A DNA stretch of 64,000 nucleotides, taken from Pipra filicauda (Eukaryota > Chordata > Aves > Passeriformes > Pipridae). Numbering within the stretch: position 1 is the first letter of the stretch; every line of letters starts with the position of its first letter. The notes under the pieces are model-generated. The model made no database searches. It saw only the letters and a list, made by a program, of their open reading frames with translations, and was not told the origin of the DNA. The position numbers and the translations under genes were made by a program. The stretch is from the NCBI RefSeq assembly GCF_003945595.2, contig NW_024104665.1, forward strand, positions 3,067,651 through 3,131,650. The letters run 5' to 3'. Shown one piece after another: positions 25,201 to 37,000 of this stretch.

Positions 25201-27672
25201 GAATTGGAACATGAAGGAAGACAAATTCTACCCTGCACAATAACCAGAGTTTTCAGGGACCTGTTCTAGCCACACATCATTAGAGAGAAATCTCTGTGTA
25301 TATAGTGTGTAATATATAGAGGAGGCAGTTTGTGTCCTACTGTTGTCTGTGGGGTTTCTTGTCTCTTAGCAGTGAGGGACACAAGTGAAGAACAAAACAG
25401 CCTGCCATAGAATAGGGTGCAACGCAAAGCAGGATGTGAGCTTGAATATCAAACACTAACAGTACTGTTAATTCATCTCCTACTAGCATTTGAATTGTTT
25501 AGGAGTCTCAGGGCTGCTATTATGTTACTTATTGCTTTTACTCTTCAGTGTTGCATGGGAGCAAAATTATTCACTTCAATCTACCAAAGGAATTTTTAAA
25601 GATCTTGGTATTGTGAAATGTGGAAATTCAGTGTGTGTGTTTGTTAATGTCAACCTCAGAGCAAAACTGATGGAATAGATGAAATATAGAATTTCGATAT
25701 GGTTTGAATTTTAAAAAATGAGAAGTCTTCAGCTGTGCTGCCTTGTTTAGTATTAGATAAATATATAACTCGAGTTTTTTTCTTTGTCAAAACCTAAGAA
25801 AAAGGATGCATCTATATCCTCACGATATTGATGCCATGAGTTTTCACTGACTTTGTGCTGATAAGGCATTAAACCAGTCCCACTTCATACATTAAAACTG
25901 CCTCCTTTATCTTGCTTCTCCTCATTGGGCTCTTTAAGAAAATATTGAATTCTTGAATATTCTCTTGAATATTTTCATATTTTAATATGAAAATGCTAGT
26001 ACATGGGAGTCAAAACATCTCAAAGTAAGACCAGTAAACCACCTTGAAAGTATGTCTCTTATTTATGCAACAAATTAAACTTAGAGGGACAGCATTATAT
26101 GCAATGATATTAATTTTTGTGGTAAAATTATCCCCTTTTTAACTTGGACTGTGCTAATCAGTCTTGGGGCTTCTGTTCCAGCAACATTACATACAGCATG
26201 CAAAGTCTTACTGACCCCAAAATATTTTCTTAATACTGCTATTAAGCTTATAAATGAGTGACAGCAATACTTGTAGTTAGGAAGCTTTTGGACTACATGA
26301 CAGTAAAATGAGGTCAACATGAGAACAGGGCAGTTTGAATTGTACTTCTAATGTCTTGGAAAATCTGCCAGCTTTCAGAGGTACAGTTCCATTTGTCTAG
26401 CTTGGTAAGTTGCTAGATATTAATAATTTAAAATGTACTATTCCCTTAAAGCAAAAGTACTGCTTTAGCACTTGAAAGTGAAAATACCTAGTGTCAGTGT
26501 CAGAGCACTGTAACAGATGTGAAAGTCTATCACAAAGAAACAAAAAAAACCCCAAAAAACCAACATTTTTTTCAATGGAAGGCTTGTAACCAAATACGTC
26601 CTTTGCTGAGGAGACTTCCTTAACCAGTGCTCGCTTCTCAGATTTTGTGCTGTAGGTTCTTAGGTTTGACTTTAAATAACTGTTCTACATGCTAATTTTT
26701 CTAGGCAATACACCATCTGCCAAAGGTGTGTCTTATGTTGTTCAAATACCATCACTCCTGGTGCTAATGGGTAGCTGCTTGCTTTTTTTCCGGCAGCATC
26801 CTGCATGTGAAAAGCAGAGGTTGTTTACTAAAACACTGAGCGTTTATTTTGAACTAAACTGCTATCAGTAGGGTTAACTATTCTCTCAGTTATTCACAGA
26901 ACTGTGTTGCTATTGGTTGTGCAGAAATTCATAGTTAAATATATTGACCTGGTGGCTAAAGAAGCTTAAATTTTCAAAATTTTCCGCTGACAAATGTATA
27001 AAGTTTTGGGGAGTATCAGCTATATTCATCAAAAGACATTTTGAATAAATATTGAGTTAATTGTGAGGAGATACCACGACTGGCTCACAATGAAGTGAAA
27101 TTATTAAAAATGCTGGTTTAATAGTTATCGTTTCTTAAGTTGTGTTGTATCAAAAGATGAACATGAAATATATCATTCTACGATGTATATTCCTAATGAG
27201 GTGTTTTATATTAAAATAGAGCAAAGCTGATGTTTTCTTAATGAGGAAAAAAATGGGTTTGGTTGTGTGGGTTTTTGGTTTTGTTTTGTTTTGGGTTTGG
27301 TTTGTTTTTTTTTTTTTTCATGTCGTTAGAAAACATTCCAGTTTAACTACATGATTTTTTTGGGGTCTTGAATCTTAACAAAAGGACCCCGGCGCGGCCG
27401 AGGAAGGCGGAACGCAGGGCAAGTTGGTGGAGGCGCTGAGGCAGATGAGAATTAATCATAGGGGGAACTACCGCCACCTGCTGGAGGAGATGCTCAGTAG
27501 TTTCAGGCTGGCGCAGGGGCTCGGGCCGGAGCGCTCGGCAGAGCCCGCCCCGCCCCGGCCGGACTCCCGCACCGCCCCCGGGGACCAGGACCCGGACCGG
27601 GACCGCCCGCCGGCAGCGCAGCGCCCGGACGAAGATGCGGGGAGCGATGAGATGAGCGATAAACAGACATAA
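9404..27672 (+). CDS. PPM1B: protein phosphatase, Mg2+/Mn2+-dependent 1B (PP2C-beta), spliced
   Basis: PPM1B is a cytosolic metal-dependent Ser/Thr phosphatase. It dephosphorylates kinases such as TAK1 and IKK-beta and dampens stress and NF-kB signalling (family knowledge). Joining 9404-10249, 12122-12239, 18008-18119, 21296-21353 and 27385-27672 gives 473 residues without a stop; human is 479. All junctions are GT-AG and phase-consistent. The PP2C domain fills about residues 20-295. Visible metal-binding residues are E37/D38 (VEMEDAH), D60/G61 (YDGHAG), D243 (ACDGIWD) and D286 (GSRDN). Gly2 in MGAFLDK fits N-myristoylation. The start has A at -3 and G at +4. Residues from about 379 on are an isoform-specific tail, conserved at [16 protein letters not shown] and then strongly diverged and rich in Pro, Asp and Arg. 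The non-coding first exon is not in view. Identification is firm. Confidence 0.97.
10250..12121 (+). other. PPM1B: PPM1B intron after the catalytic exon
   Basis: Begins gtatgtaac and ends with a T-rich tract plus catgtag. No repeat or exon seen inside. Confidence 0.9.
12122..12239 (+). CDS. PPM1B: PPM1B exon (codons 283-321, plus 1 nt)
   Basis: Starts GGGAGTCGTGATAAC, encoding GSRDN with the last metal-binding Asp (286), and completes the catalytic domain. Length is 118 nt, and the donor gaag|gtaaga leaves 1 nt over. Confidence 0.96.
12240..18007 (+). other. PPM1B: PPM1B intron, 5.8 kb
   Basis: AT-rich. It contains a short antisense CR1 tail at 15088-15180, and no exon-like frame was supported. 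Confidence 0.88.
15088..15180 (-). mobile_element. short antisense CR1 tail
   Basis: The plus strand reads agaatcatagagccatagaa, then tttgggttggaagggacctt, then agatcatgtagttccaacct. This is the reverse complement of the CR1 3' end, preserved over about 75 bp; the right border is fuzzy. Confidence 0.85.
18008..18119 (+). CDS. PPM1B: PPM1B exon ([17 protein letters not shown] block)
   Basis: The acceptor ctag precedes 18008 and the donor aa|gtgagt follows 18119; 112 nt, phase 1 in and phase 0+2 out. It encodes the PP2C-beta regulatory segment around [11 protein letters not shown] and [13 protein letters not shown]. Confidence 0.96.
18120..21295 (+). other. PPM1B: PPM1B intron, 3.2 kb
   Basis: The left half is plain AT-rich intron. 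About 19480-21170 is less AT-rich and carries a run of minus-strand open fragments that I could not identify (see findings). Confidence 0.85.
21296..21353 (+). CDS. PPM1B: PPM1B short exon ([19 protein letters not shown])
   Basis: The 58-nt exon lies between ttttttag and gtaagt. It completes the split Lys codon, encodes [19 protein letters not shown] and ends on a whole codon. That phase-0 end lets it join either terminal exon (27385 or 29260). Confidence 0.95.
24805..24821. repeat. (TA)n microsatellite
   Basis: Eight and a half TA units without interruption. Confidence 0.9.
25971..25994. repeat. 11-bp perfect hairpin
   Basis: attttcatatt pairs with aatatgaaaat across a 2-nt loop, inside a PPM1B intron. 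AT-only sequence makes chance a fair explanation. Confidence 0.75.
27385..27672 (+). CDS. PPM1B: PPM1B terminal coding exon, long (beta-1-type) isoform
   Basis: The exon opens in frame after aacaaaag with GAC CCC GGC and ends at TAA 27670-27672 (95 codons). The conserved part is [19 protein letters not shown] and LLEEML. After it the tail is Pro/Arg/Asp-rich ([17 protein letters not shown]) and unlike the Ser/Thr-rich human tail I remember. GC content is far above the surrounding AT-rich intron and UTR, with many CpGs. The acceptor is weak. Confidence 0.93.
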   Translation, partial: DPGAAEEGGTQGKLVEALRQMRINHRGNYRHLLEEMLSSFRLAQGLGPERSAEPAPPRPDSRTAPGDQDPDRDRPPAAQRPDEDAGSDEMSDKQT

Positions 27673-28460
27673 GCTGTTACGTAGAGGATTTAACGCTTCG
27701 CTTCACTTGGCGTGTTTTCCTTTGTTTGTATCTCGACATTTGTCACATCTATCCTAGAAGACTGTTCGGTTTTACTTTAGTTATTTGTACAGATTGTTTA
27801 TAGAGAGCACTTATTTCCTTAGAAGTTCAACGGCTGTGGTATATATAGTAATTGCATCTTATGTTGTGTACCAAGCAGTTAACTTGCTATTTGAGATTTT
27901 GGTTTTGGTTTTGTTTTTTTTTTAATCCTGTGACACCAACAACAGGAATCTAACATGACAATGCAAAAATAAATTTTAAATTTTTTTCTTTTAAATACAT
28001 TTTTAAATATTTTTGATGGTATATGTTTGTTCATTGTAAAACAATTCACATCTTAGTTGTATCTTTCGTGCAATTTAATTGAATTATACAAATTCTTTAG
28101 TCTTTTTTTCCCCCAGCATCATATACTGCATGTTTGTGTTTGAATTGTGTATAGTTTCTCTTACGACTTAAATTACAAATGCGATTACATTTTAGGTTGT
28201 CACTTATGTGTTTGATTTTATTTTTTCCCCCCAATATAGATTGTATCCACTGTTCATCGTAAATACCAATTTTTCTAGACAATTGTGTTATTAAATCCCA
28301 GGTTGTAGCACAACATATATCCAGAAATGAAAATGTACTTAGATTTAGTACCTAGTGTCGAGTTATAATAATTTGTTCAAGCGAAAATAAAGCATATGCT
28401 GTGGAATAATATTTGTATGCATATTGACTCTTTTAAGCAAGTAATAAACTTTCTTTGAAG
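27673..28460 (+). other. PPM1B: 3' UTR of the PPM1B long isoform
   Basis: AT-rich sequence after the stop with AATAAA at 27968-27973, 28386-28391 and 28443-28448. The last pair is followed by T/G-rich sequence and is the best guess for the transcript end. Confidence 0.65.
28386..28448 (+). terminator. PPM1B: poly(A) signals of the PPM1B proximal terminal exon
   Basis: AATAAA occurs at 28386-28391 and 28443-28448. Which is used cannot be told without 3'-end reads. Confidence 0.55.
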
Positions 28461-29259
28461 TGTTATCACTCTGACATGACTCTGAAACTTTTCCTAGCTT
28501 CTCACATTAACTCATGACATTCATTAGTTTCTACAAATCTTTGAGTAGTTTTTGGTTTGGATCATTCATCATAATCCTCTATTTGGGCAACATTTCTCAT
28601 GTTCAAGTTACATATCAGCCATGTAAACGAATACACTATTCTACTAAAGCTTGCCTTCTGCCAAATCTGTTTCTTGTTTTTTGGGGTGCAACACATATAC
28701 GTACATGCATTTTGGTAGACCAGTGATAACACTGGGAATTTGCAGTGGTGGTAACTCACTTGCTAATAAGTGAAATCTGGAATTCTTGTGTCAGTGGTCA
28801 GTTCATAATATATAACATTATCTCAAAAATATAGTTGTTCAAAATAGGTACAGATTTCACCGCCTTAATGAAAATGAGCCTGTGGGAATTTCTTGCGGAC
28901 CAGGAATACCTGAAGAGCTGAGCTCCTTAGTATTTTCTAGAAATTGTTTTTGTTTTGTAGTTCACAGAGGTAGTATGTATTGATAGTTGTGATTTAGTAC
29001 AATTTTAGATAAATCTTGGGTTTTAAGTCTTTTTTGCTATAATAGCTTTAGTGGATTCATGTTTTATAAAATTAAGTTCCCTCATGATGTTGACAAACAG
29101 CAAATATTTGTGCGTGGAAGTGGACAGGTATGGAAAACAAGGAAAATATTGTCTGTCTTACACTAGTGTTCTTAATTATGCCACTGAAATCCAAAGTGCA
29201 ACAAAATGTTTTCGTTTGTATTGGTGAGTAGTAATATTTCTCCTCTTCTTTTCCTGTAG

Positions 29260-29289
29260 GGTGCTGGAGATCTAGAAGATCCGTGGTAG
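29260..29289 (+). CDS. PPM1B: PPM1B alternative last coding exon (GAGDLEDPW, short isoform)
   Basis: A strong acceptor (tttctcctcttcttttcctgtag, ending 29259) is followed by GGTGCTGGAGATCTAGAAGATCCGTGGTAG, which encodes GAGDLEDPW and a stop. The 21296-21353 exon ends in phase 0, so splicing here and skipping 27385-27672 gives 387 residues. That length and ending agree with the short PP2C-beta isoform known in mammals. It is too short for an ORF scan, but phase, acceptor and peptide together make it convincing. Confidence 0.9.
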   Translation, partial: GAGDLEDPW

Positions 29290-29782
29290 CCTTACAAATC
29301 TACTAAAATGCTTTTGATTCTGAAAGGGGGAAAAAAAACTTTTAAATCTGATTTCTTCAATACAAGGGAAAAATTCTGGTGGATTTCCAACATTTTGTGA
29401 AATGGGCAGAAAGATATTAGAATTTTCCATCATTTGTTCATTTTTGTGTTTTCTGATATTGCCACTCTTAGCATTGCCTGTACTACAGTATTTTTACCAG
29501 CCTCAGGCATACTGATTACATCTGTAATGAACTTTGGCCCTAAAAAGGAAGGAAGGAAGGAGTCTCTCAGCAGACCGGTGTATGTACCTGAGGTGCATGG
29601 GATTGTAGGTGTACTCTGAAGATACACTTTGGCCAAATGAAACGTGCAACACACAAGCATGAGAGAGTACAAGTAATTGAGACATTACTTATTTCACTTT
29701 ACCGAGTTGGAAGGCTTTGCAGCTCTGTGGCTTGGAAGTAATTTTAATTGGGCAATACGCTATCAGATGTGTATTTTATTTC

Positions 29783-29805
29783 TTTTTTTTTTTTTTTTTT
29801 TTTTT
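29783..29805. repeat. poly-T run (T23) in the PPM1B distal 3' UTR
   Basis: Twenty-three consecutive T. A simple repeat, likely length-variable. Confidence 0.9.
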
Positions 29806-31085
29806 AATTTTCCAATTTTACCTGTATTACCAGACCGTTGGGTTTCCCTGCGGTGTCCAAATTGTGATACATTGCCTACTGCTTGCTTGAAGATAAGTGT
29901 ATTTGGCAATAATATATGAAGATTCTAGGCATCTAAAACCAGTAAGAATTTTACGCATGTGTACAACACACCCTTAAACTCTTGCTAGAGAAAGTCTTTT
30001 AAAAAAAACCAAACTGGTGAATTTATAGTTAGTAGTGACTTGCTTTGACATCTCTCACAGCTGCAGGTTTTTTTAAAAATGCTGAAAATTTGCCTTTATT
30101 ATAATGTAAATTGTGATTATTTTTTTGTTCTGTATGTGGTTTTCTATAGTTTTTTTGATTTTTTTCAGCTTAAGATACAGAAGTCTTGTGTAATATGGGT
30201 ATAATTTTTAATTGTTTGCATTATTTTCAAAGTTCAAATTATCACTTTGAGATTACTATAAATACACTTAAAATTATCTATTTTAAATTAAGAAAATATT
30301 AGAGATATTTTCATGGGTTCGATGACCTTTCATTTTATAAGCAATGGGCATGGTACAGAGTGGCTGTCATGTAAGGTACTTGAAGATTCTTAGTTTAATT
30401 CTATTTTTGCAATAACCTTGACTTTTTTTCTGACTTCTTTGAGTTGTGCATGTAATGAGTCCAGTAAATGCTGAAAATGGGGAAGAGTAAAGTATTTATC
30501 TAAAATAAAAGCTATTGGGGAGGGGAAACAATGAATGTATCCATCTGTACATGATTTACATGCTGTGGATGCCTTGTAAACATTTTCCTATTTGTTTAAA
30601 CTGTGTTTCAGCGAGGATGTAATTGCCCTTGTGTGTAGTTTTAAGCTAATGACAGTCATCAACTGGTTTTGTGTGAAATGAAATTCATGGTATTTTTCTG
30701 TAACTTTATCCCCATGGTGAGTCTGTAAAAACCACACGCTCTTTCATACTGGTGCTGAAGGCCAGCTTTCCCAGTCATTTTGATTCACTGTGTATCTGAT
30801 TTATTTTTTTTTTTTTTGGTCTAGAGAGGATTATTGCCACAATATATTTTATTTATTCATTAGATTTTAGCCTTGTAAGTTAAAGTGTTTTAAATGATGA
30901 TGTTAACAGGTATTTGTCCCTTTACTGGTTTTTTTGGGGTTGTTAAAAGATAGGGAATGAAGAATGCAAAATGGTTTATTGTTCAGACTGTCCGCTCTGG
31001 TCCAACCCTGTACTGATAGTACCTTCCCAGTATGATATTGTGATGTTTCATACAATACAGTGAACATAACCAACTTGTTATCTTC

Positions 31086-31091
31086 AATAAA
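31086..31091 (+). terminator. PPM1B: distal poly(A) signal of PPM1B
   Basis: Canonical AATAAA with a downstream G/T-rich element, at the end of the conserved-looking UTR. Confidence 0.7.
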
Positions 31092-34000
31092 GGATTGCTA
31101 AAACAGTGTGACATGTTTTCTATTTTCTTGACAACGACTTATTAAGAAGATGCAAGTGTTCCGTATAAAAAGATAACCCAGTAGGATTTATGGGGTGTCT
31201 CTTAGTTGATGGATTTGTGTTTGTTCTGTAGCAAACGTGATCCCTTGTTACAGTAAGGCTGAAGTCTCAAAGTAGTCTTCTCTGTGGGAGACGGAAGAAT
31301 GCAAACAACATTTAGTGTTCCTAGGGCAAGTCTGTCCCAAGTTCAGCTGGAATGAGTCTTGGTCTGGCTACAGGAGAGCATTCATTTAAAGTCTAAAAAT
31401 TCAGATTACACATGACTTTTTAGTTGATTCATTTCTTGAAGTTTCTTAAAAATCTAGGGTTAGATCTATAAAGTTACACTATCGTGCAGTGTTTTGGATA
31501 GAAATTTTTCTGATGTTAATGCTCTCGTTTTAGAACTTTTACTGATTTTTTTTTTCCCACTTATTACTGAAGTAATTGAGCTGAGTGGAAAAGGAGAATG
31601 AAATCATCTATGATGTTGATACTTGCAGGGTAACAACATGCTTGAACAGTGTTACTGTAGATTTGATGTCTTTTTGAACTACCTGTAGATTTTTGAGTCT
31701 ATAAATCTGTAATTTCTTTGAGCTTTTTTGTTGGATCTGTTTGTACAGCATAATCCCTGCATGCTTTCCTCATGAGCTGAAAGTTTAATGCCTTATTCCA
31801 CTGAAGAGAGTTCTTGTACTCCATAGCCTCCAATCCTTTTATTTGTTTAGATTTTTTGCATTATGTGGATAGTCTCCCTGTAAAAGGGTTTATGCTTTCA
31901 TTGTATCGAAGTGTATAGAAGTACAGGTTTTTCAAAGTGAAGGACCGTAGCTTGCACAGCTACATCAAAATGTAAATCCAGACAGCTTCTTTTCCTCTAA
32001 ATTGACACTACTTGCCATTCATGCATCCGCTTGGTTACGATTTCTAACCATGTTTGTAGTTTAATCAAAATACTGTGCAGATTTCAGCAGCCTGGAAAAA
32101 AGAAAACTGTCCTTTTTGACTTTCTGTTCTTAGTATGAGAAGTCTAAATGTTTGATAAAATTTGTTCGTGTATTTGCCATAACTTGTCAATTTTAACATT
32201 TGTTTTAAAATTATGTTGTGTTAATTATGTTGCCACCCAATAACTAATGTAAAGATACTTCTGTAGAAAGCTGAGAGTGGTTAGTACCTTTTCCACCTCG
32301 GGTCTTTCTGAGGTGTAAAATTCAGCTTGACTTCATTTTTATGACTTCTCCTGTAACAGAGACAAAGTAATCCATGTCAGTTCTCAAAACTGCTCTCTGA
32401 TAATCTTGAGTGAAATAAAGATCTGTTTTAACTGCCCTCATTAACATGTTAAATGGAATAGGGAATAACAAAACAGATGCAAATGTAAGTGGTGTCACTG
32501 ACCTTCTCAGGAATCTCCTATGAGAGGTAGTTAACTACTCTGAAGGTCTCCTCTTACTAGGCTGGATCTTCATGTGGTTATTTGAGCCTGCATGCAAACC
32601 TTTGCAAGACTTGGCCAAAATATTGATACTTTTCATGGGCCTTATGTGACTCTGATGCTGATGTGGGGGGAGTAAAAAAAAAAACAAAAACAAAAAAAAC
32701 CCCACAAACCAAAATACAAAAGGAAGAAGAGAAGAACAAAATCACAAACCCAAACAAACTGTACACTTGAAATTGTTGTCAGTTCTTTTAACGCATCACA
32801 GGTGAGCTATTAGTGGCTAGGTAGGTTCTTTATATGTATGAAGTGGAGTTCAGTTAGCCTCTGAGCTTTTGTACACTGTCAGCCATAATCACTGGCTTAA
32901 ATCTTAAAAAGTTAAGTTAGCCCCAGAAAACCAGTCATTTTTCTTTAGCACTTTATAGGTTCATAGTGAAAATCAGAGTCAGCAGGAACTTGAGATTAGT
33001 TACAGCATTGAACTGAACTGTAGTGGGCAATTTTTACCTCTGGAAGATGAAGCAAAAAACAGTGCTGCCGAAGATTAGGTATCAGGTCTATACTGGCAAA
33101 AAGAAAAAACAACCCACAGTGCTAAGCAGATTTTAATCTATCGACTAATTTGGGTTTTGTTGGGCTAAAAAGCAAATTTTAGATTTAAGGATTGTCTACT
33201 GAAGGCATGTTGCTTTTGATTCTTTATAGTTCTTTTTTAGCTCTAAAATGAAAATGAAGTCAGAGGAAGGTAGCTGCACCCGTGCAGGTAAGCAACTGCA
33301 TAGGATGCTCCCAGAGATGAAGGCAATTTGACAAAACCACAGCAAAGTACCCAAAGTCACTGAATTTACACAGAATAATCCAGGTAAGTATGCAGCTTGT
33401 GCAGTTGAAGCTCCACCTGTGTTCTCGTGTCTTTGTAACCTGTTTCTCTGTGTGCCAACCTGAACTTGTCCTGCTTGTGTTTATTTGGACTGTTGCTGTA
33501 CAGACCTGACTTAGCTATGCGTGGCTCATACCTCTCATATTCTTACCTGGCTGTTTCTCTGGTGATCAAACGATGAGCAGCCTTTGCATGTTAGCAAGAC
33601 TGGGCCTCCTGTTTGTGTTCAGCTCACTGCTTGTGGTCAGCTGTTGTTTCCATCATTCACTCTGTTACACACTTAATCAGTGCCGCTGTGCTTGGCTCTT
33701 TGTACATCTGAAAGGTCGTGTTCTTCCGAAGACCTTATTTTAATTTCTTCAGAAATTGTAAAGCTCACCTTTGCTGTGATGCCTGGATTTAAAGGCTGCC
33801 GGGGAGTATTGAGATCTTCCTTCTCTATTGTTGAGTAACTTCCTGCCTCTGCCCTTGGCTGTCCTTATTTGTTTATGTGCAGCTTGACGGGAATTTCCAA
33901 CAGAAAAACTCTTTGTTGTGCTGATACTGCGATTAGTGAACGTCAACTAATGATTGCATCAGCACCGGCTTTTAAAACTTAACAAAGACTGATAAGGGTT

Positions 34001-37000
34001 CAGGTCACGGGGATGGGCTGATAGGAGAGAAAAAAATGGACATTCGCCATCAGCTTGGTAATCTTTGAAAGCAGTTGTCCTTCCTAGTAAAGGAAGAAAA
34101 ACACTGTGTAGTAGGAAGATACATTCTGAAGACTTACGGCAATTAATTGAAACAGTCTTGTTCGACATAATTTTTCCTGTTGTGTCAAGTCTGTTTAAGA
34201 AATTACTTTTACCCTGGTTTTCTGCTTTCTCGGATTTTTAGAAGTTAAGGTGAGTTGTGGGAAAGTTGAGTCTATGGTGTATAATAGCGTTTTGTGTGGT
34301 AAGGACACTGCCATTGACCTTTAAAAAGCTGGAAAGCATGAAATTCATGAGTCCTCTGATGAAAATCTTGAAAGTTTGTCAGATCTGTAAACACAGAAGT
34401 ACTGCTTTTATCACTTTGAAATAGCTGCAAAGCTTAAGTGAAAGAAATTGGACAGAAATTCGTAATTAAATTTCTGTCTTATGAATGAAAATTCTGTCTT
34501 GTGAGATAAAACACTACTTTCAGGAGTTAAGTATCGAAAACTTAGAAGGGGTACCCGAAAACGTTTGTGTATGTTATATTGTTTGCAAGAGTATTACTTT
34601 TTTCCTTGAAAAATCTGAATTGTCTTTTTAAAAAATGTGCTAAAAGAGCTGTGGTGAAAATGCACCTCTCTACATTGATGTATTTACCTACTTCTTTGGG
34701 AGGTGAACATTAAACATAGTTTACCAAATACTCTACATTCAGAAGTTAGTTGGAAACACTGAAGTAAATGCATTTTAACTGTGAAGTAAGATACCTGTTA
34801 AAGTCTGGTTGCATTAATGAAAATTTATTTCCCATTATTTTTACAAGGAAACTTCTTAATGCCATCCCTGTCAAATTCATTCTTTGGTTTGTTTGGCAGG
34901 TTACTCACATGCAAAATGGTGGATGTCTGCTTAATCTTGGACAAATAATTTACAGTACTTATTTGTTGTTCTTAGGAAAAACTGGATAATGCGCTCTGAG
35001 GTTTATTTTTTTTAAATCTTTTATCCATCTTTATAAACATATCTAAGTTTAGTTGTGCATTAAGGATTTTGGCCTGGATATGTAAAGCAGATGTGTTTTT
35101 CTAGTATATTTAAAATAATAATATTTCACCTTTGGGAGCAAAGAATGTATGAAATCAAACCAAAATACTTTTTGTGGCTCCAGTAAATCTGCATTAATTT
35201 GGAAGGATGTCGTTGTAGGAAATACTCTGCTAACACAAACAACGTGTGACGTGTTTGGAAGTGTGGTGCTTTACAAGAACTTCTTAGTCTCTGCTTTTAG
35301 GTAGTATTTTTTGCATTATGCTGGCTGTGAAATTTTAAAATGGTGAAATATATTTCACATTTATCCCTTCAGTCCTACTTGTCCTTACCTTAAAAACATG
35401 TAGCAAGTTCCATGCTACTGTTTCAGAGATTAGTTATTGCATTTCACTTCCCACTCAATTTTTTAAAGAGGAAAACAGAGAGATCCAAGTGTGTGACTGA
35501 TTGCAGCAATTTTTTACGTGTGGTTTCTATATTTCAAGCGCTGTTTCTCTGAACTTAAAAAAACCACAAAGTTATATTTTGTAGATGTAACTTCTCATAT
35601 GATCCTAGTAGCCCTTAGGCTTTGAAGTGAATTAGATAAAAGCTTTTGGATTGTCTTCAATTTCAGTCTTTTTATGTTCATGTGAATGTGAAATTTAAGT
35701 TCTGCTACTTATGTCTGCAGTGAATGGTATGTGTATCTTTGGAAATGATTTCTTATAGCTGTGGAGTGTTTACCTGCTGCACAGGTCTAGTCTGTGCTGG
35801 CCACAGCACCTCTTCCTTGAATGCATCACCTTGCATGTGCCAGCTGTTGTTTCGCAGCTACATCCTTCCACTCGAGTTGGAGAACTGGGTTTTTGTTGAT
35901 TTGGGGGCTTTTTAATAAAATATATACTTCCAGTTCTTTGTTTTTACTCCCAGTGTTCACACTGATTTTTTTGCACACTCACTTGCATTACTGTTACTGG
36001 ACTGTTATGGTCTGATGTGGAATCCATGAACTGTTGGTCCCAAGCAGCCATTGCAAAAACCTTGGGATGCAATTCAGTGCTAGCGAGTGAAGCTTTCTGT
36101 ACAAAGACTAGAGATTTTTGATATGAACTGAGCTCTTTTGGCAGGAAATTATTTCACAGGAGCACAATCTTGAGTAGGCTTGATCATGAGATGCTTGTCA
36201 CCAATTTGATATATGTGAAAAAGCAAATTATTTGCAGGAAAGCCTATCTGGATGCACCTAGAGAGACGTGGAAAGGAGTAAATTCATATGGAGCACCATA
36301 TATAGCTGTGATACTATGTGCGTAATTCCTGCAGGTGGGGAAGCAGGCACTGTGAAAAGCAGCACAGCTTGTATAGTATGGCAATAGCAGTGCTCATGCA
36401 GTGACAGCTGTGCAGAACACAGTATTCCCTGCCTGACTGCCCTTTCCTATAAGTCCTTTCATCCTTCCATGTGATGAAATGCTTTGTGCTCAACAGACCA
36501 AAACTTGCTCCTTGATTACTACTGAGTGAATGTAAATTTTTGTCAGAAATAAGCCCCATCAAGGATAGATGTAGTTTGTGGGGTGCTGCCTTTTGATAAC
36601 CCAAAGGATGGATGAGGTGGTGATGCAGTGTGATGCCATTTTATGTTCTTGAGCTTCAGATTGGCTTCCTGTTGGGCTGCCTGGCTCTGCTGTCTGTATT
36701 GAGAATCTCCCATTTCAGGGATGTTTCAGTAACACAAAGTCACTCTTGAGTTTATAGCCATCAAACAGTCTGACAGGGTTCAGTACTATGCTGAACATTC
36801 TCAGTTCGCACAAGGGTAAAATCGAGGTCTGTGTCTCTTGCTGGGAAAAGTTTCAAGGAGTAGGCTGGAAAAGAAAATCCTTTGAAGTTGTCATCTCCTA
36901 GGACAGAAATGTAATGGATGAGTGCTGTAAAGGGAAGAGGGTAAGCTGAGAAGGGTGCAGTTATGCGAGTGAGCTTCCTTCTGGAAAAGTTACAAACCTG

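Larger units (their letters stand above)
21354..27384 (+). other. PPM1B: PPM1B intron, 6.0 kb
   Basis: AT-rich, with a (TA)n run at 24805-24821 and a perfect hairpin at 25971-25994. A G/T-rich stretch at 27240-27325 ends in a long T run. The last 25 nt before the exon (ggggtcttgaatcttaacaaaag) are a poor pyrimidine tract. Confidence 0.85.
29260..31110 (+). other. PPM1B: distal terminal exon of PPM1B with 3' UTR
   Basis: Nine codons and a stop, then about 1.8 kb of AT-rich UTR. It includes a T23 run (29783-29805) and AATAAA at 30504-30509 and 31086-31091. The latter, in cttcaataaaggattgc, is followed by a TGTGACATGTTTTC-like G/T-rich element, so the mRNA probably ends near 31105-31115. Confidence 0.75.
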
